Source of the DNA: Prauserella halophila
Lineage (GTDB): Bacteria; Actinomycetota; Actinomycetes; Mycobacteriales; Pseudonocardiaceae
Assembly (NCBI RefSeq): GCF_024171895.1
Contig: NZ_JAMTCQ010000014.1
Location: forward strand, 1-64,000
Direction: 5' to 3'
DNA: 64,000 nt
Position 1 is the first letter of the stretch. Each line of letters begins with the position of its first letter. Below the pieces are notes generated by a model. It made no database searches. It saw nothing but the letters and a program-made list of their open reading frames with translations, and was not told the origin of the DNA. The translations under genes and the position numbers were made by a program. Shown here in pieces: positions 30,101-36,448 of this stretch.

Positions 30101-31775
30101 CCTCATGCTCAACGCGATGACCTGGGATGACGGTGACGGCCAGGCGCTGCACGTACGGGTGACCTGGCCGCGTGCGGTGCTGACCGACGACGACGTCGCC
30201 GGACTGGTGGAGGCGTTCCGGCAGGAACTGACGGCGTTGGCCTCCGATGAGGACGCGCCCGCCGGTGCGGGCCGCACGCCGTCCGACTTCCCGCTCGTGT
30301 CCCTCACCCAGTCCGATGTGGAGGATCTGGAGCGGCGCTACCGCGTGGCCGACGTGCTGCCGCTGAGCCCGTTGCAGGAACTGATGCTGCAGCACTCGCG
30401 GCGGGTTCCCGCGGGCGGCCGCGATCCGTACACGGTGCAGGCAGCGTTCTCGCTGACCGGCCGGGTCGATGTCGACGCGCTGCACGCCGCGGCCTGCGAT
30501 CTGCTGGCCCGGCATCCCAACCTCGGCGCCGCGTTCCCGCCGGGACTCGAGGTGGCGGTGCTGCTCGCCGATGCGGCACCGGACCGCCGCCAGGTCGACG
30601 TCTCGACCGGGGCCGACGTCGACGCCGCAGTCGAGCGAGTGCTGGCCGCCGACCTGGCCGAACCCTTCGACCCGGCCGCGGGCTCGGCCGTGCGGCTCAC
30701 CGTCGTCCGCAGGGCCGCCGACGCGGTCGAACTCGTCCTGACCACGCATCACGTGCTGTCCGACGGCTGGTCGGCGCCGCGCATGCTCGGGGAGATCTTC
30801 GCCGCCTACACCGCGCGCACGGCCGCCGGGAGCGCGGCGCACCTGCCGGAACCGGTCCCGTTCACCCGGTACCTGCGGTGGCTGTCCGAACGCGACCGCG
30901 ACGCCGACGTCGCCGCATGGTCCGGTGAGCTGGCGTCGGTGGACCGGTACGACCGGGCACTGCCCGACATCCCGGCCGCCGACGTGCCTGCCGAGGACCC
31001 GGTGGGCGCCGTGACACCGGAGCCGGTCACGTTCGACCTCGAACCGCAGCTGGTGCGCACGCTCACCGCGGCGGCCGTCGCGTGCGGGATCACGGCCGCG
31101 ACCCTCGTGCAGGGTGCCTGGGCGGCCGTGCTGACGGCACGGAGCGGGCGCACCGACGTCCACTTCGGCACGATGGTGTCCGGCAGACCGCCCGAAGTGG
31201 ACGGTGTCGAGGAGATCATCGGCCTGTTGGCCAACACCGTGCCGGTGCGCGCGAACCTCACCGGCCCGCTCGACGGTGCGCTGCGCGACCTGCAGGACCG
31301 GCAGCAGGCGATGGCCGGACACCACACGGTGTCGCTGTCCGCACTCGAACGCTCGGTGGGTGTGAGACGGCTCTTCGACAGCCTGCTGGTGTTCGAGAAC
31401 TACCCGGTCGACCCGGACCGGCTGGCCGAACCCGCGCCGGGCCTGAGCATGACGGGCATGCGCTTCCGGGAGTTCACGCACCACCCGGTGACGGTCACCG
31501 TGATGCCGGAGGGCGCGGGCTGGCGCGGCATCGTCGCGTGCCGGCCCGGCATGGTGGCCGAGGACGCCGGCACGCTGGCGGCCGCGTTCGAACGCGTGCT
31601 GCGGGCACTGCCGGACGTGCTCGGCGGCGAGGACGGTGCCGCCGCCGGCGGTGAGGCCACGGAGCGCGGGGCGGGAGACGGCAGCGGGACTGCCGAGTCG
31701 GGCGCCGCGGCGCTGGTGCGGCTCGCGGAGCGGTCCCTGCAGGCGGGCCCGGAGCGTGCGGAGTGGGCGGAGTGA
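21150..31775 (+). CDS. Siderophore non-ribosomal peptide synthetase, C-A-T-E-C-A-T-E-C
   Basis: 3541 residues. Domains by motif: C1 (HHLVFDG at 154), A1 (HTSGSTGTPKG near 620), T1 (GGDS, Ser1010), E1 (HHLVMDGVSW at 1184, NYLGRF near 1419), C2 (HHALLDG at 1710), A2 (YTSGTTGNPKG near 2178), T2 (GGDS, Ser2560), E2 (HHLLVDGVSW at 2740), C3 (HHVLSDG at 3200). C1 should accept DHB from the free aryl carrier. Each residue added is then epimerised to the D form. The protein ends about 50 residues after C3 with no A, T or thioesterase, so release or further extension must happen on C3 or in trans. Pocket residues (by alignment to GrsA): A1 D-S-D-D-V-G-I-V-D, acidic, suggesting a basic amino acid; A2 D-V-W-N-F-V-A-I-N, unassigned. 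GTG at 21150, with TTG 21153 possible; GAGGAG just upstream. Confidence 0.95.
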   Translation: MLSSSEPAESAAPAAELFELTSAQLGIWNAQRLEPDSPYYVVGDVVELSGAEPVDVARLAEAMTGTVGEAESLRLRLAETSDGPRQWVSDEPVPAPRVVDVSGEPDPMAAAEELVARERCALAESTRGMTGRPLYTQTIITLSATDVRYTQLGHHLVFDGYSAAMLARRTAARYTALVRGEDPPKCPFSPFADVVAADRDYLAGDKPEADRAYWVDRMTPLPDLPEWTAPGSGLADTVSASAELGAEDLAELRACADREGVTWGDALLACYAVFLHRVLGRSDVLFALPLMCRTSAAELRTPAMAVNVLPLRVEVRGGDTLGVVARRVAGEMRELRAHQRYRGENLPRDLAAPGAGAILHGAGVNLKAFDLTLDFAGSQGVMRNVAGGPPEDMGLSVLPSRGGGLLLGFEVDARTHSQSDVDARLDAVRSIVRQLSADPDRTAGRVSLLSEDTRAAVLEAWAPAAIPGEPAAVPDVLAALAASRGGDTALVCGAERITYAELAARVHRLARALRARGAGPDDLVAVALPRSADLVVALLAALDAGAAFQPLDLDHPDERLRLLLDDARPALVVTDPALGRNLGAWSTIAVADAARCDDRPLSTGERARQRRPEDLAYLIHTSGSTGTPKGVLVPSAGLQALLHHQRATVVAETERRAGRRLRVAHTYSFAFDSALDQLLWLLCGHELHLYDTDVTKDADALLAAYARDAIDVVDTTPALAAPLVEAGLLTGAHRPSLLVLGGEATPPALWRRIAESDVDGRNIYGPTEATVDAAYAGIDGDTPVIGTPLAGMRAYLLDNALQPVAPGAVGELYLAGPQLARGYLGRFAGTAERFVADPYGPPGDRMYRTGDLARWTPGRGFDYLGRADGQVKIRGHRVEVGEVEAELGALPGVSGAAATVRRDTATPRLVGYVVPERGAAPAPDGIRDSLAERLPDHLVPSAVVVLDELPLTVSGKVDRAALPVPRATTSGRPASTERERLLCAVVAEVFDLAPDEVGPDDDFFGLGGDSISAISVSSRLRGHGFELRPRDLLARRDLASLAAGLSASDDDAVPAVADEPVGTLPAPPIARGLLDPHPDPASVADYAQWTVVTTSTPLERPALVTGLGVVVDTHAALRLRLTGRRELEVRPVTEVAAESMVSTAPAGADPADVAQRLAAELDPVAGELLRLALVGDDRLVIVVHHLVMDGVSWRVLLPDLRAACRGDVLAPAGTSWRAHALALAEQGASGERRGELDHWRAAADPAIRPLGLPALDPEQDTVATARRDVTVVSTRSSAAALTSLPAAYRTGTDEVLLAALTLAVQAVRARTPGEAHPRPAAVGITVESHGREPLTPGADLSRTIGWFTAEFPVRVPAETLRTDAELRDALAGGHAAGRLLRAVKEARRAVPDGGLGHGILRHLDDGAEFAPAPPEVLLNYLGRFAAPEGGDWRLPEREAFGVLEPDGKALEQVLALNCFVHEHGPDDGAGDAAGDGGVAGDGGVAGGGDAGGGPRLAVEWTAAGRLVGADLLADLQRAWSEALDALAAHAERLGPGGGGLTPSDLPLVSLTQADIDALERQRPVSDVLPATALQAGLSFHTMAAGETDADVYIVQAVLTLTGELDERRLAEAARELLRRQPALRVHLATTAAGEVVQVVPAEVDVDWQHVDMSTVDTVAAASGDPDVEAAFAARCREELERPFDPEVPPLIRFCLVRFGPAEHRLVLTNHHALLDGWSMPLTGRTLLGLYRELGGGPVVAPSASLQDYHHWLADRDRSAARGAWRDALSGVDESTRLAPATARREVVRPQDITLDLGEEFSKRLSAFARDRGITVTTVLQTAWGLLLGRLTRRRDVVFGCPTSGRPPEVDGVESMIGQLGNTIPVRVQYRPDQPATELLEAVHEESVALAEHHHLGLPDIQRAVGAGDLFDTMLVMENFPFNGEGLAVDEQVALAGVDITDATHYPLTVIALPGDTLSLVLSYQPHALSADTVRGYSRWLHTLLTELVAAPDRPVGRLPMLDAGETATVLDQGTSRLPKTPRDGVLETFAAWVDRTPEAEALVCRSRSLTYAELDRQANRLAHRLLDAGAGPEVPVGMLLGRDVEMIVALLGILKAGAVYLPLDPDYPADRLAYMIGDARPAAFVTDADALARLGGQVPGDGVVVRTDDPDAQAVGSDDDPAGARAALTPDSLAYIIYTSGTTGNPKGVAVTHRGIPDLIALQEEVVGVTERDRYLHFASTSFDVAFWQTMVPLASGGTLVVAPEEVRVPGDELLDYLAEHRLTGVNLLPSFLSAVPEDRIVPDDVFFVVGAERLDPELADRWGTGRRALFNAYGPTEVTINAVTWHYEPGETGAVPIGRPDPNVRAYVLDDGLQPVGTGVAGELYLAGPKLARGYLGRPGQTSQAFVADPHGEPGSRMYRTGDVVFWRPDGQLVFLGRADRQVKVRGFRIEPAEIETVLTRHPDVRGCAVVVRGGRQLVGYVIPAEGAEFDPVRLREDLLGQLPDHLVPAAFVRLDRLPLTPGGKLDSGALPAPEHAGDGAGREPSTHAEEVLLGIVRDVLGAGDLRLEDHFLDAGGDSIVSLQVVSRARRQGLRLGPRDVLDGGTIAGIAARSTAAAASADAGPSTGDAPLTPVMRDLLERAPEPGDFCQWTEICVPAGGDLATWSQAVDALLRTHDVLRAHLADAGDGAVLRIPEPGSVTAADVLTHVTATGEVRDLVDGWIADVRGQFDVHHPPLVRALWVDRGPGELGRFVLVAHHLLVDGVSWRVLLDDLADAYEGRELPRPTPFLGWARSLASAAHARAGELPHWRGVGRNPQKRLTRTRFDPQRDTGATAMHHEFALDAEASRTLLTSLPAAYHATPDTVLLTALTRAIARWLDRAPDLYLALEGHGRHAPDPAGEVDLSRTVGWFTAVHPARITLPDGDSATQLKAVKEQLRAQGDGLGHGILAAAGQVSPVRPDVSWNYLGQFASAPETERAWQAPPGSAPFGSGGDTLPMPHSLMLNAMTWDDGDGQALHVRVTWPRAVLTDDDVAGLVEAFRQELTALASDEDAPAGAGRTPSDFPLVSLTQSDVEDLERRYRVADVLPLSPLQELMLQHSRRVPAGGRDPYTVQAAFSLTGRVDVDALHAAACDLLARHPNLGAAFPPGLEVAVLLADAAPDRRQVDVSTGADVDAAVERVLAADLAEPFDPAAGSAVRLTVVRRAADAVELVLTTHHVLSDGWSAPRMLGEIFAAYTARTAAGSAAHLPEPVPFTRYLRWLSERDRDADVAAWSGELASVDRYDRALPDIPAADVPAEDPVGAVTPEPVTFDLEPQLVRTLTAAAVACGITAATLVQGAWAAVLTARSGRTDVHFGTMVSGRPPEVDGVEEIIGLLANTVPVRANLTGPLDGALRDLQDRQQAMAGHHTVSLSALERSVGVRRLFDSLLVFENYPVDPDRLAEPAPGLSMTGMRFREFTHHPVTVTVMPEGAGWRGIVACRPGMVAEDAGTLAAAFERVLRALPDVLGGEDGAAAGGEATERGAGDGSGTAESGAAALVRLAERSLQAGPERAEWAE
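25550..25625 (+). repeat. Glycine/alanine-rich repeat inside the E1 domain
   Basis: An 18-bp unit, GTTGCCGGAGACGGTGGC or close variants, recurs. It encodes a run of GDGGVA-type repeats at NRPS residues about 1467-1492. It lies between the NYLGRF motif and the last helix of the first epimerisation domain, probably a surface loop. The second epimerisation domain has only a short loop at the same place, so this is a recent expansion. Confidence 0.7.
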
Positions 31776-33214
31776 CGGCGCAGGCGCGCACCGACGACCC
31801 CGGAGGTGCGGCTGCGCAGGAGTCCGGCCGTATCGGCGGCAGACTGCTGGCGATGTCGCTGGTGCTCGTGCTCGGCACGTTCATGGCCTCGCTCGACGCG
31901 ACGATCGTCAACGTCGGCCTGCCTGCGCTGAGCGCCGAGTTCGGTGCGAGCGTGACCGAGGTGCAGTGGGCCAGCACCGCGTACCTGCTGGCGGTGGTCG
32001 CGGCGGCGCCGATGTCGGGGTGGCTGGCGGAACGGTTCGGGGCGCGCCGCGTGTGGCTGGGTGCGGTGACGGTGTTCCTGGCCGGGTCACTGGCGTGTGC
32101 GCTGGCGTGGTCGACGGCGTCGCTGGCCGCGTTCCGGGTGTTGCAGGGACTGGGCGGCGGGCTGTTGCCGCCGACCGGACAGGCGCTGCTGGCGCGGGTG
32201 GCAGGCAGGAGCCGCACCGGCCGGATCATGAGCATCGTGGGTGTGGTGCCGATGCTGGCGCCGGTGCTCGGCCCACTGGCAGGCGGCACGCTGCTGGAGG
32301 TCGCGGACTGGTCGTGGCTGTTTCTGGTGAACCTCCCGGTCGGCGTGGTCGCGATGCTGCTGGCGGTGTGGCTGGTGCCGCGCGTGCCCGCGGCCGAGAC
32401 GGTCTCGCGGTTCGACCTGCGGGGGGCGATGCTGCTCTCGCCCGGGCTGGCTGCGGTGCTGTTCGGCCTCACCGACATCGGCTCCGAGGAGCGCAACCCG
32501 CCCATGGCGGTGACCGCGCTGGTGGTGGGATCCGGGCTGCTCACGGCGTTCCTGGTGCACGCACTGCGGTCGGACCGGACGCCGCTGGTCGACCCGCGGT
32601 TGCTGCGCACCCCACCGGTCGGCGCCGCGGTGCTGGCGCTGTTCGTGGCTGCGGCGTCGGTGTTCGGCACGATGTTCCTGTTGCCGATGTATCTGCAGTC
32701 GGGGCGCGGGCTGTCGGCGTGGGACGCGGGGCTGATGCTGGCACCACAGGGCGCCGGCGCGGTGCTGGGGTCGTTGCTCGTGGTGAAGCCGCTGATCGAC
32801 CGGGTGGCGCCGCGCACGATCGTGGTCACCGGGTTCGCGCTGATCATCGCGGCGACGGTGCCGCTGACCCAGCTCGCCGACCTCACCGACGGCGGGCTGA
32901 TCGCGACGCTGCTCGTCCGCGGCCTGGGCACCAGCATGATCGCCTCGCCGGTGATGACGATCGTCTACACCGCAGTCGAGCAGGAGCTGCTGCCGCGGGC
33001 ATCGAGCGCGCTGAGTCTCGTCAACTACGTCGGCGGGGCGATCGGCACCGCGGGCCTGGCTGTGCTGCTGGAACTGCGCCTCGCCGCGACGGGCGACGTC
33101 GCGGCCTCGTTCGGCGAGGCGTTCTGGTGCGTGGTCGGGCTGTGCGTACTGGCCCTCGCCGGCGCGCTCCGGCTTCCCCGGGCGGGTCAGCGGAGGGTGG
33201 CGCCGCGGCGGTAA
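31763..33214 (+). CDS. MFS exporter, DHA2/EmrB type, probable siderophore efflux
   Basis: 483 residues with 14 predicted membrane helices. Motif A-like GWLAERFGARRVWLGAV, motif C-like GVVPMLAPVLGPLAGG, and LGTFMASLDATIVNVGLPAL (the helix 1 motif of DHA2 antiporters). The GTG at 31763 has GGAG 8 bp upstream and overlaps the NRPS 3' end by 13 bp; a second in-frame GTG at 31772 overlaps the stop as GTGA. As last gene of the operon it most likely exports the finished siderophore. Drug efflux cannot be excluded from sequence alone. Confidence 0.88.
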   Translation: MGGVTAQARTDDPGGAAAQESGRIGGRLLAMSLVLVLGTFMASLDATIVNVGLPALSAEFGASVTEVQWASTAYLLAVVAAAPMSGWLAERFGARRVWLGAVTVFLAGSLACALAWSTASLAAFRVLQGLGGGLLPPTGQALLARVAGRSRTGRIMSIVGVVPMLAPVLGPLAGGTLLEVADWSWLFLVNLPVGVVAMLLAVWLVPRVPAAETVSRFDLRGAMLLSPGLAAVLFGLTDIGSEERNPPMAVTALVVGSGLLTAFLVHALRSDRTPLVDPRLLRTPPVGAAVLALFVAAASVFGTMFLLPMYLQSGRGLSAWDAGLMLAPQGAGAVLGSLLVVKPLIDRVAPRTIVVTGFALIIAATVPLTQLADLTDGGLIATLLVRGLGTSMIASPVMTIVYTAVEQELLPRASSALSLVNYVGGAIGTAGLAVLLELRLAATGDVAASFGEAFWCVVGLCVLALAGALRLPRAGQRRVAPRR

Positions 33215-33261
33215 CCGCCTGGTCCGACGGCCCGAGTGCCGCGTCGGTCACGGCCGTGCGT

Positions 33262-33355
33262 GCAACACGGCCTCCGGAATCCGCAACACGGCCTCCGGAA
33301 TCCGCAACACGGGCTCTGGAATCCGCAACACGGGCTCTGGAATCCGCAACACGGC
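33262..33355 (+). repeat. 21-bp repeat array, 4.5 copies, between converging genes
   Basis: Units start at 33262, 33283, 33304 and 33325, with a partial one at 33346. Each begins GCAACACGG and ends CCGGAATCC or CTGGAATCC; copies 1-2 and 3-4 are identical in pairs. The array fills most of the 150-bp gap between the exporter and dhbA. No other terminator hairpin is visible in that gap. Confidence 0.9.
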
Positions 33356-33364
33356 GCGGGCGCG

Positions 33365-34135
33365 TCAGCGGAGGGTGGCGCCGCCGTCGACGTAGAGCTC
33401 CTGCATGGTCACGTGCCGGGCGCGGTCCGAGGCGAGGTAGAGGACGGCGTCGGCGACGTCCTCCGGGTCGGCGATGCGCCGCAGCGGAATGCCGACCCGG
33501 TAGTTCTCCGGATCGCCGTTGAGCACCGGCTCGGGGCCGCCGCCGTCGTGTTCCCACATGGCGCGCTGCATGGGCGTGTCCGTCGATCCGGGGCAGACGA
33601 CGTTGCAGCGGATGCCGTGATCGGCCAGTTCCAGGCCCAGCGATTTGGTGAACATGGTCGCTGCGGCCTTCGACGCCGCATACGCTGCCATGCCCCGCCG
33701 CGGCACGCCGCTCGCGTTCGACGACACGGTGACGATGCTGCCGCGCTCCCGCTCGATCATGCGCGCGCTCACGGCCCGCGACATGTGGAACACGCCCGTG
33801 GTGTTGACCCCGAACGTGAACTCCCAGTCCTCGTCCGTGTACGACGCGACGGGTCCCTTCACCAGGATCCCGGCGACGTTGGCCAGGACATCGACGGCGC
33901 CGACGGTCGCTTCCGTCCTCGCGACGACGTCGTCGACCTGTGCCGAGTCGGTCACGTCGCAGGCCATGCCCGTGATGGCCGGTTCGTCGGCATACGTCTC
34001 GGCGACGCCGGGCGAGCGGTCCGTCGCCACCACCGTGGCACCCGCGTCGCGCAGTGCCCTGGCCACGGCGGCGCCGATTCCCTGGGCTGCGCCCGTGACC
34101 ACAGCGACCTTGCCGGCGAATTCGTGCTGATCCAC
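33365..34135 (-). CDS. dhbA: 2,3-dihydro-2,3-dihydroxybenzoate dehydrogenase
   Basis: 256-residue short-chain dehydrogenase. It oxidises the isochorismatase product to DHB with NAD+. [16 protein letters not shown] is the nucleotide-binding TGxxxGxG. NVAGIL, the Ser of VTVSSNASG and YAASKAA (YxxxK) make up the active site. [26 protein letters not shown] is typical of DhbA/EntA. GTG at 34135 follows AAGGAG by 4 bp. It supplies the one DHB enzyme missing from the + strand operon and completes the pathway. It has its own promoter region (34136-34256), where I see no iron box. Confidence 0.92.
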   Translation of the reverse strand: MDQHEFAGKVAVVTGAAQGIGAAVARALRDAGATVVATDRSPGVAETYADEPAITGMACDVTDSAQVDDVVARTEATVGAVDVLANVAGILVKGPVASYTDEDWEFTFGVNTTGVFHMSRAVSARMIERERGSIVTVSSNASGVPRRGMAAYAASKAAATMFTKSLGLELADHGIRCNVVCPGSTDTPMQRAMWEHDGGGPEPVLNGDPENYRVGIPLRRIADPEDVADAVLYLASDRARHVTMQELYVDGGATLR

Positions 34136-34256
34136 AGGGCTCCTTCGAACGGCCGGTCTCGCGTGAGCCGGTGGGCCGGAACGAACGCGACAGTACCCCG
34201 ACGTGTGAGGGCTGTGCTGTCGACGAGACCACAGTCGGCGGATCCGGACATGCGAA

Positions 34257-34285
34257 AACCCCGAGTGGCCGGGCCACCCGGGGTT
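34257..34285 (-). terminator. Rho-independent-like terminator of the mini-peptide gene
   Basis: On the minus strand a 14-bp stem (AACCCCGGGTGGCC with GGCCACTCGGGGTT, one G:T pair, single-base loop region) is followed by TTTTCGC. It lies 40 bp after the stop of the secreted peptide gene and separates it from dhbA. Confidence 0.8.
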
Positions 34286-34325
34286 GTCACATGTTCGGTA
34301 TCGGCGCTACGGCGCGAGAATCCGC

Positions 34326-34562
34326 TCAGGCGCCGAGGATCGACGGGATGGCGCCGGCCCAGGCGGAGCTGACCAGGCCTGCGGCACCGGCGCCGAGGTG
34401 AGCACCGGACTCGTTCCAGGCGTTGACGTAGTCGGCACCGGTCGGGTTGGACGGAACCTCCGGGGCGTCGATCGTGCCGGCCGAAGCGACACCCGCGCCT
34501 GCGGTCAGGGCGCCGAGGGCGATGGCGGTGGCGGCAGTGGTACGAGCCAGGGTCTTACGCAA
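34326..34562 (-). CDS. Secreted small peptide
   Basis: 78 residues starting at TTG 34562 with GGGAG 8 bp upstream. A classical signal peptide (RKTLARTTAATAIALGALTAGAGVASA) with an ASA cleavage site leaves a mature chain of about 49 residues, DAPEVPSNPTGADYVNAWNESGAHLGAGAAGLVSSAW-like, ending in a hydrophobic helix. There are no Cys residues, so it is neither a chaplin-type adhesive protein nor a typical lanthipeptide. Its own terminator (34257-34285) and long 5' region mark it as an independent, probably abundant, transcript. The function is unknown. Confidence 0.75.
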   Translation of the reverse strand: MRKTLARTTAATAIALGALTAGAGVASAGTIDAPEVPSNPTGADYVNAWNESGAHLGAGAAGLVSSAWAGAIPSILGA

Positions 34563-34882
34563 TTTCCAGTCTCCCTAGGGATTGTGATGCTTCGGTCGTC
34601 GGGTCGCCGGATCATCCGTGACCTCGCTCCAAGATCATCGAACCGGTCCGCCGTGACTCGCAAGGGGACCCATACGATCGAGACCTGGGGGAACGTGAAC
34701 GAGTGACGCGTTATCACACTCGGTTTTCGGGGTTCCCCTCGTCGATGTACCACCGTCGCATGAAGACAGTGCAGAGTGGAACGCCGATTGCGTTCGCGTC
34801 CGTGGTGCCGGTGGAGATTCGGCCGCCGAGGATGTCCAGTGTGTCTACATTGGCCACGACGGGGAGCCCCCGAACGGGTGTA
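34563..34882. other. 320-bp gap, promoter region of the mini-peptide
   Basis: No gene-like reading frame with a start, ribosome site and consistent codon use is seen. The GC content is lower than in neighbouring genes. It must hold the promoter for the secreted peptide on the minus strand and the 3' end of maf. GGGGTTCCCC-type inverted pieces (GGGGTTCCCCTC near 34729, GGGGAGCCCCC near 34861) are present but I cannot assign them. Confidence 0.4.
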
Positions 34883-35533
34883 TCAGCGGCGCCAGAGGTC
34901 CACGACGCTGACGCCCGCCTCGCCGAGCAGCTGCCGGGTCAGCGGCAGGCTGATGCCGACGACACTGGACGGATCACCGTCGATGCCCTCGACGAACCAG
35001 CCGCCCAGCGCGTCGAGCGTGAACGCGCCCGCGACCTGCAGCGGTTCCCCCGTGGCGAGGTAGGCGTCGAGTTCGTGCGGGGCGGGATCGGCGAACCGTA
35101 CCGTCGTCGTGCGCGTGCCGCTCGCCTCGGCCGTGACCGTGCCGCCCGACACACGCAGCACGGCGTGCCCGGTGAGCAGGTCGCCTGAAGCGCCTGCCAT
35201 GTCCGCCCAGCGCTTGCGGGCGATCTCGGCGGTCTGCGGCTTGCCGACCAGGTCACCGCCGATCGACAGCATCGAATCGCAGCCCACCACGACGACGTCC
35301 TCGGCGCCGCTGCCGGTGTCGCTGCCGGCGCCGGTGTCGCTGTCGAGTTCGGCGACGACCGCGCGTGCCTTGGCTGCGGCCAGGGCCGTCACCGTCGCGA
35401 CGGGAGTCGGATCGGCGAGGTCCGCCGCGACGGCGTCCTCGTCGACTCCGGAGACGATCACGTCGGGCTCGATCCCTGCGGCGCGCAGCACGGCGAGCCG
35501 GGCGGGAGAGGCGGAGGCGAGGACGAAGCGCAC
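34883..35533 (-). CDS. maf: Maf-like nucleotide pyrophosphatase
   Basis: About 216 residues from GTG 35533, giving the usual Maf start RFVLASASPARLAVLRAAGI; the frame is open to a GTG at 35554. Maf proteins hydrolyse non-canonical or standard nucleoside triphosphates and act as house-cleaning enzymes. Motifs: VVVGCDSMLSIGGDLVGKP (the catalytic Asp region), LLTGHAVLRV, and GGWFVEGIDGDPSSVVGISLPLTRQLL. In Mycobacterium it lies in the accD5-accE5-maf block, and here it is likewise close to accE/accD. Confidence 0.93.
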   Translation of the reverse strand: MRFVLASASPARLAVLRAAGIEPDVIVSGVDEDAVAADLADPTPVATVTALAAAKARAVVAELDSDTGAGSDTGSGAEDVVVVGCDSMLSIGGDLVGKPQTAEIARKRWADMAGASGDLLTGHAVLRVSGGTVTAEASGTRTTTVRFADPAPHELDAYLATGEPLQVAGAFTLDALGGWFVEGIDGDPSSVVGISLPLTRQLLGEAGVSVVDLWRR

Positions 35534-35621
35534 GAACCCCAGGTTACGAGGCACGGGATGCGGGTCCTGCGAGGGTCGCCGGCCCGTCCTCCGCCGTCGC
35601 TCGCCGTCGCCTCCTGCCGTG

Positions 35622-36359
35622 TCAGCTGTCCAGCAGCGCCCCGTGGGTGCCGTTGATGTGCGTGGTGAGCGTGGCGCGGAAGCCGGCCGCGTCGCCGTGT
35701 TCGAGCAGTGTGCAGAGGGTGTCGTGCTCGGCGAGGATCTCGGTCCGCCGATCCGGTACGCGGCGCAGCGCCGAGGTGGCCATGCGCACCTGCCGGTCGT
35801 GCAGTCCGGAGTAGAAGTGTGAGATCAGGCCGTTGCCCGCCGCGTCGACGAGCGTCGCGTGGAACTCGCGGTCCAGTGTCGAGAACCGGGCCCGGTCGGC
35901 GGGTACGTCGAGCGCTCGCTGCCGGTCGAGTACGGCGCGCATGCGGGCGGCGACGTCGGCGGCCTCGCCGCGTTCGATCACGCGCTCCGCGGCGTGGCTC
36001 TCCAGCAGGATGCGGGCTTCGGTGACCTCGTCGGCCTCGTCCGGCGACACGGGGACGACGAGCGCGCCGCGCTTCGGATACAACCGCAGCAGCCCTTCGA
36101 CTTCGAGTCGTAGGAACGCCTCGCGCACGGGCGTGCGCGACAGATCCAGTGCCGTCGCGGCGTCGCCTTCGCTGAGCAGTTCGCCTCCGGGCAGCCTGCC
36201 GTCGAGGATGCGCTCCTTCACCCAGGCGTACACCCGCTCGCCCGCCGGGCGAGCGGGTGCCGATTCTCCGGACGGGGACTGCCGCGGCGCCGGTTCGCGG
36301 CCGGGTGCGGGAGACGTGGAGGCCGGCGCGGGCGGGTGTGACCGGTCGCTCGTTGACAT
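35622..36359 (-). CDS. GntR-family regulator, FCD (FadR-like) subfamily
   Basis: 245 residues from ATG 36359. A Pro-rich N-terminus of about 40 residues precedes the winged helix (RVYAWVKERILDGRLPGGELLSEGDAATALDLSRTPVREAFLRLEVEGLL, including the hallmark RTPVREAL-type helix). The C-terminal FCD domain has RILLESHAAERVIE and the metal-binding His residues of DREFHATLVDAAGN and THINGTHG. It probably binds a carboxylic acid effector. Divergent from the MFS gene, which it likely controls through the palindrome at 36380. Confidence 0.9.
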   Translation of the reverse strand: MSTSDRSHPPAPASTSPAPGREPAPRQSPSGESAPARPAGERVYAWVKERILDGRLPGGELLSEGDAATALDLSRTPVREAFLRLEVEGLLRLYPKRGALVVPVSPDEADEVTEARILLESHAAERVIERGEAADVAARMRAVLDRQRALDVPADRARFSTLDREFHATLVDAAGNGLISHFYSGLHDRQVRMATSALRRVPDRRTEILAEHDTLCTLLEHGDAAGFRATLTTHINGTHGALLDS

Positions 36360-36379
36360 GTTCCGCAGTTTAGCCGGAG

Positions 36380-36393
36380 TGTTGAGCACAACA
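36380..36393. promoter_or_regulatory. Candidate GntR/FCD operator
   Basis: TGTTGAGCACAACA: arms TGTTG and CAACA around a 4-bp centre. It lies 20 bp upstream of the GntR start and 55 bp upstream of the MFS start. Length and shape agree with the short TTGT/ACAA palindromes bound by FCD regulators. Assigned by position and symmetry only. Confidence 0.5.
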
Positions 36394-36448
36394 TAGATAC
36401 AAGTCATGTCCGTGTGATGTCTATACGGCGGAACCGTCGAACAAGGGG

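Noticed and set aside
21156-31484. A 3442-residue open frame antisense to the NRPS
   Set aside because: It has no recognisable domains, is rich in Arg/His/Gly as expected of the complement of GC-biased codons, and lies wholly under a clear NRPS gene.
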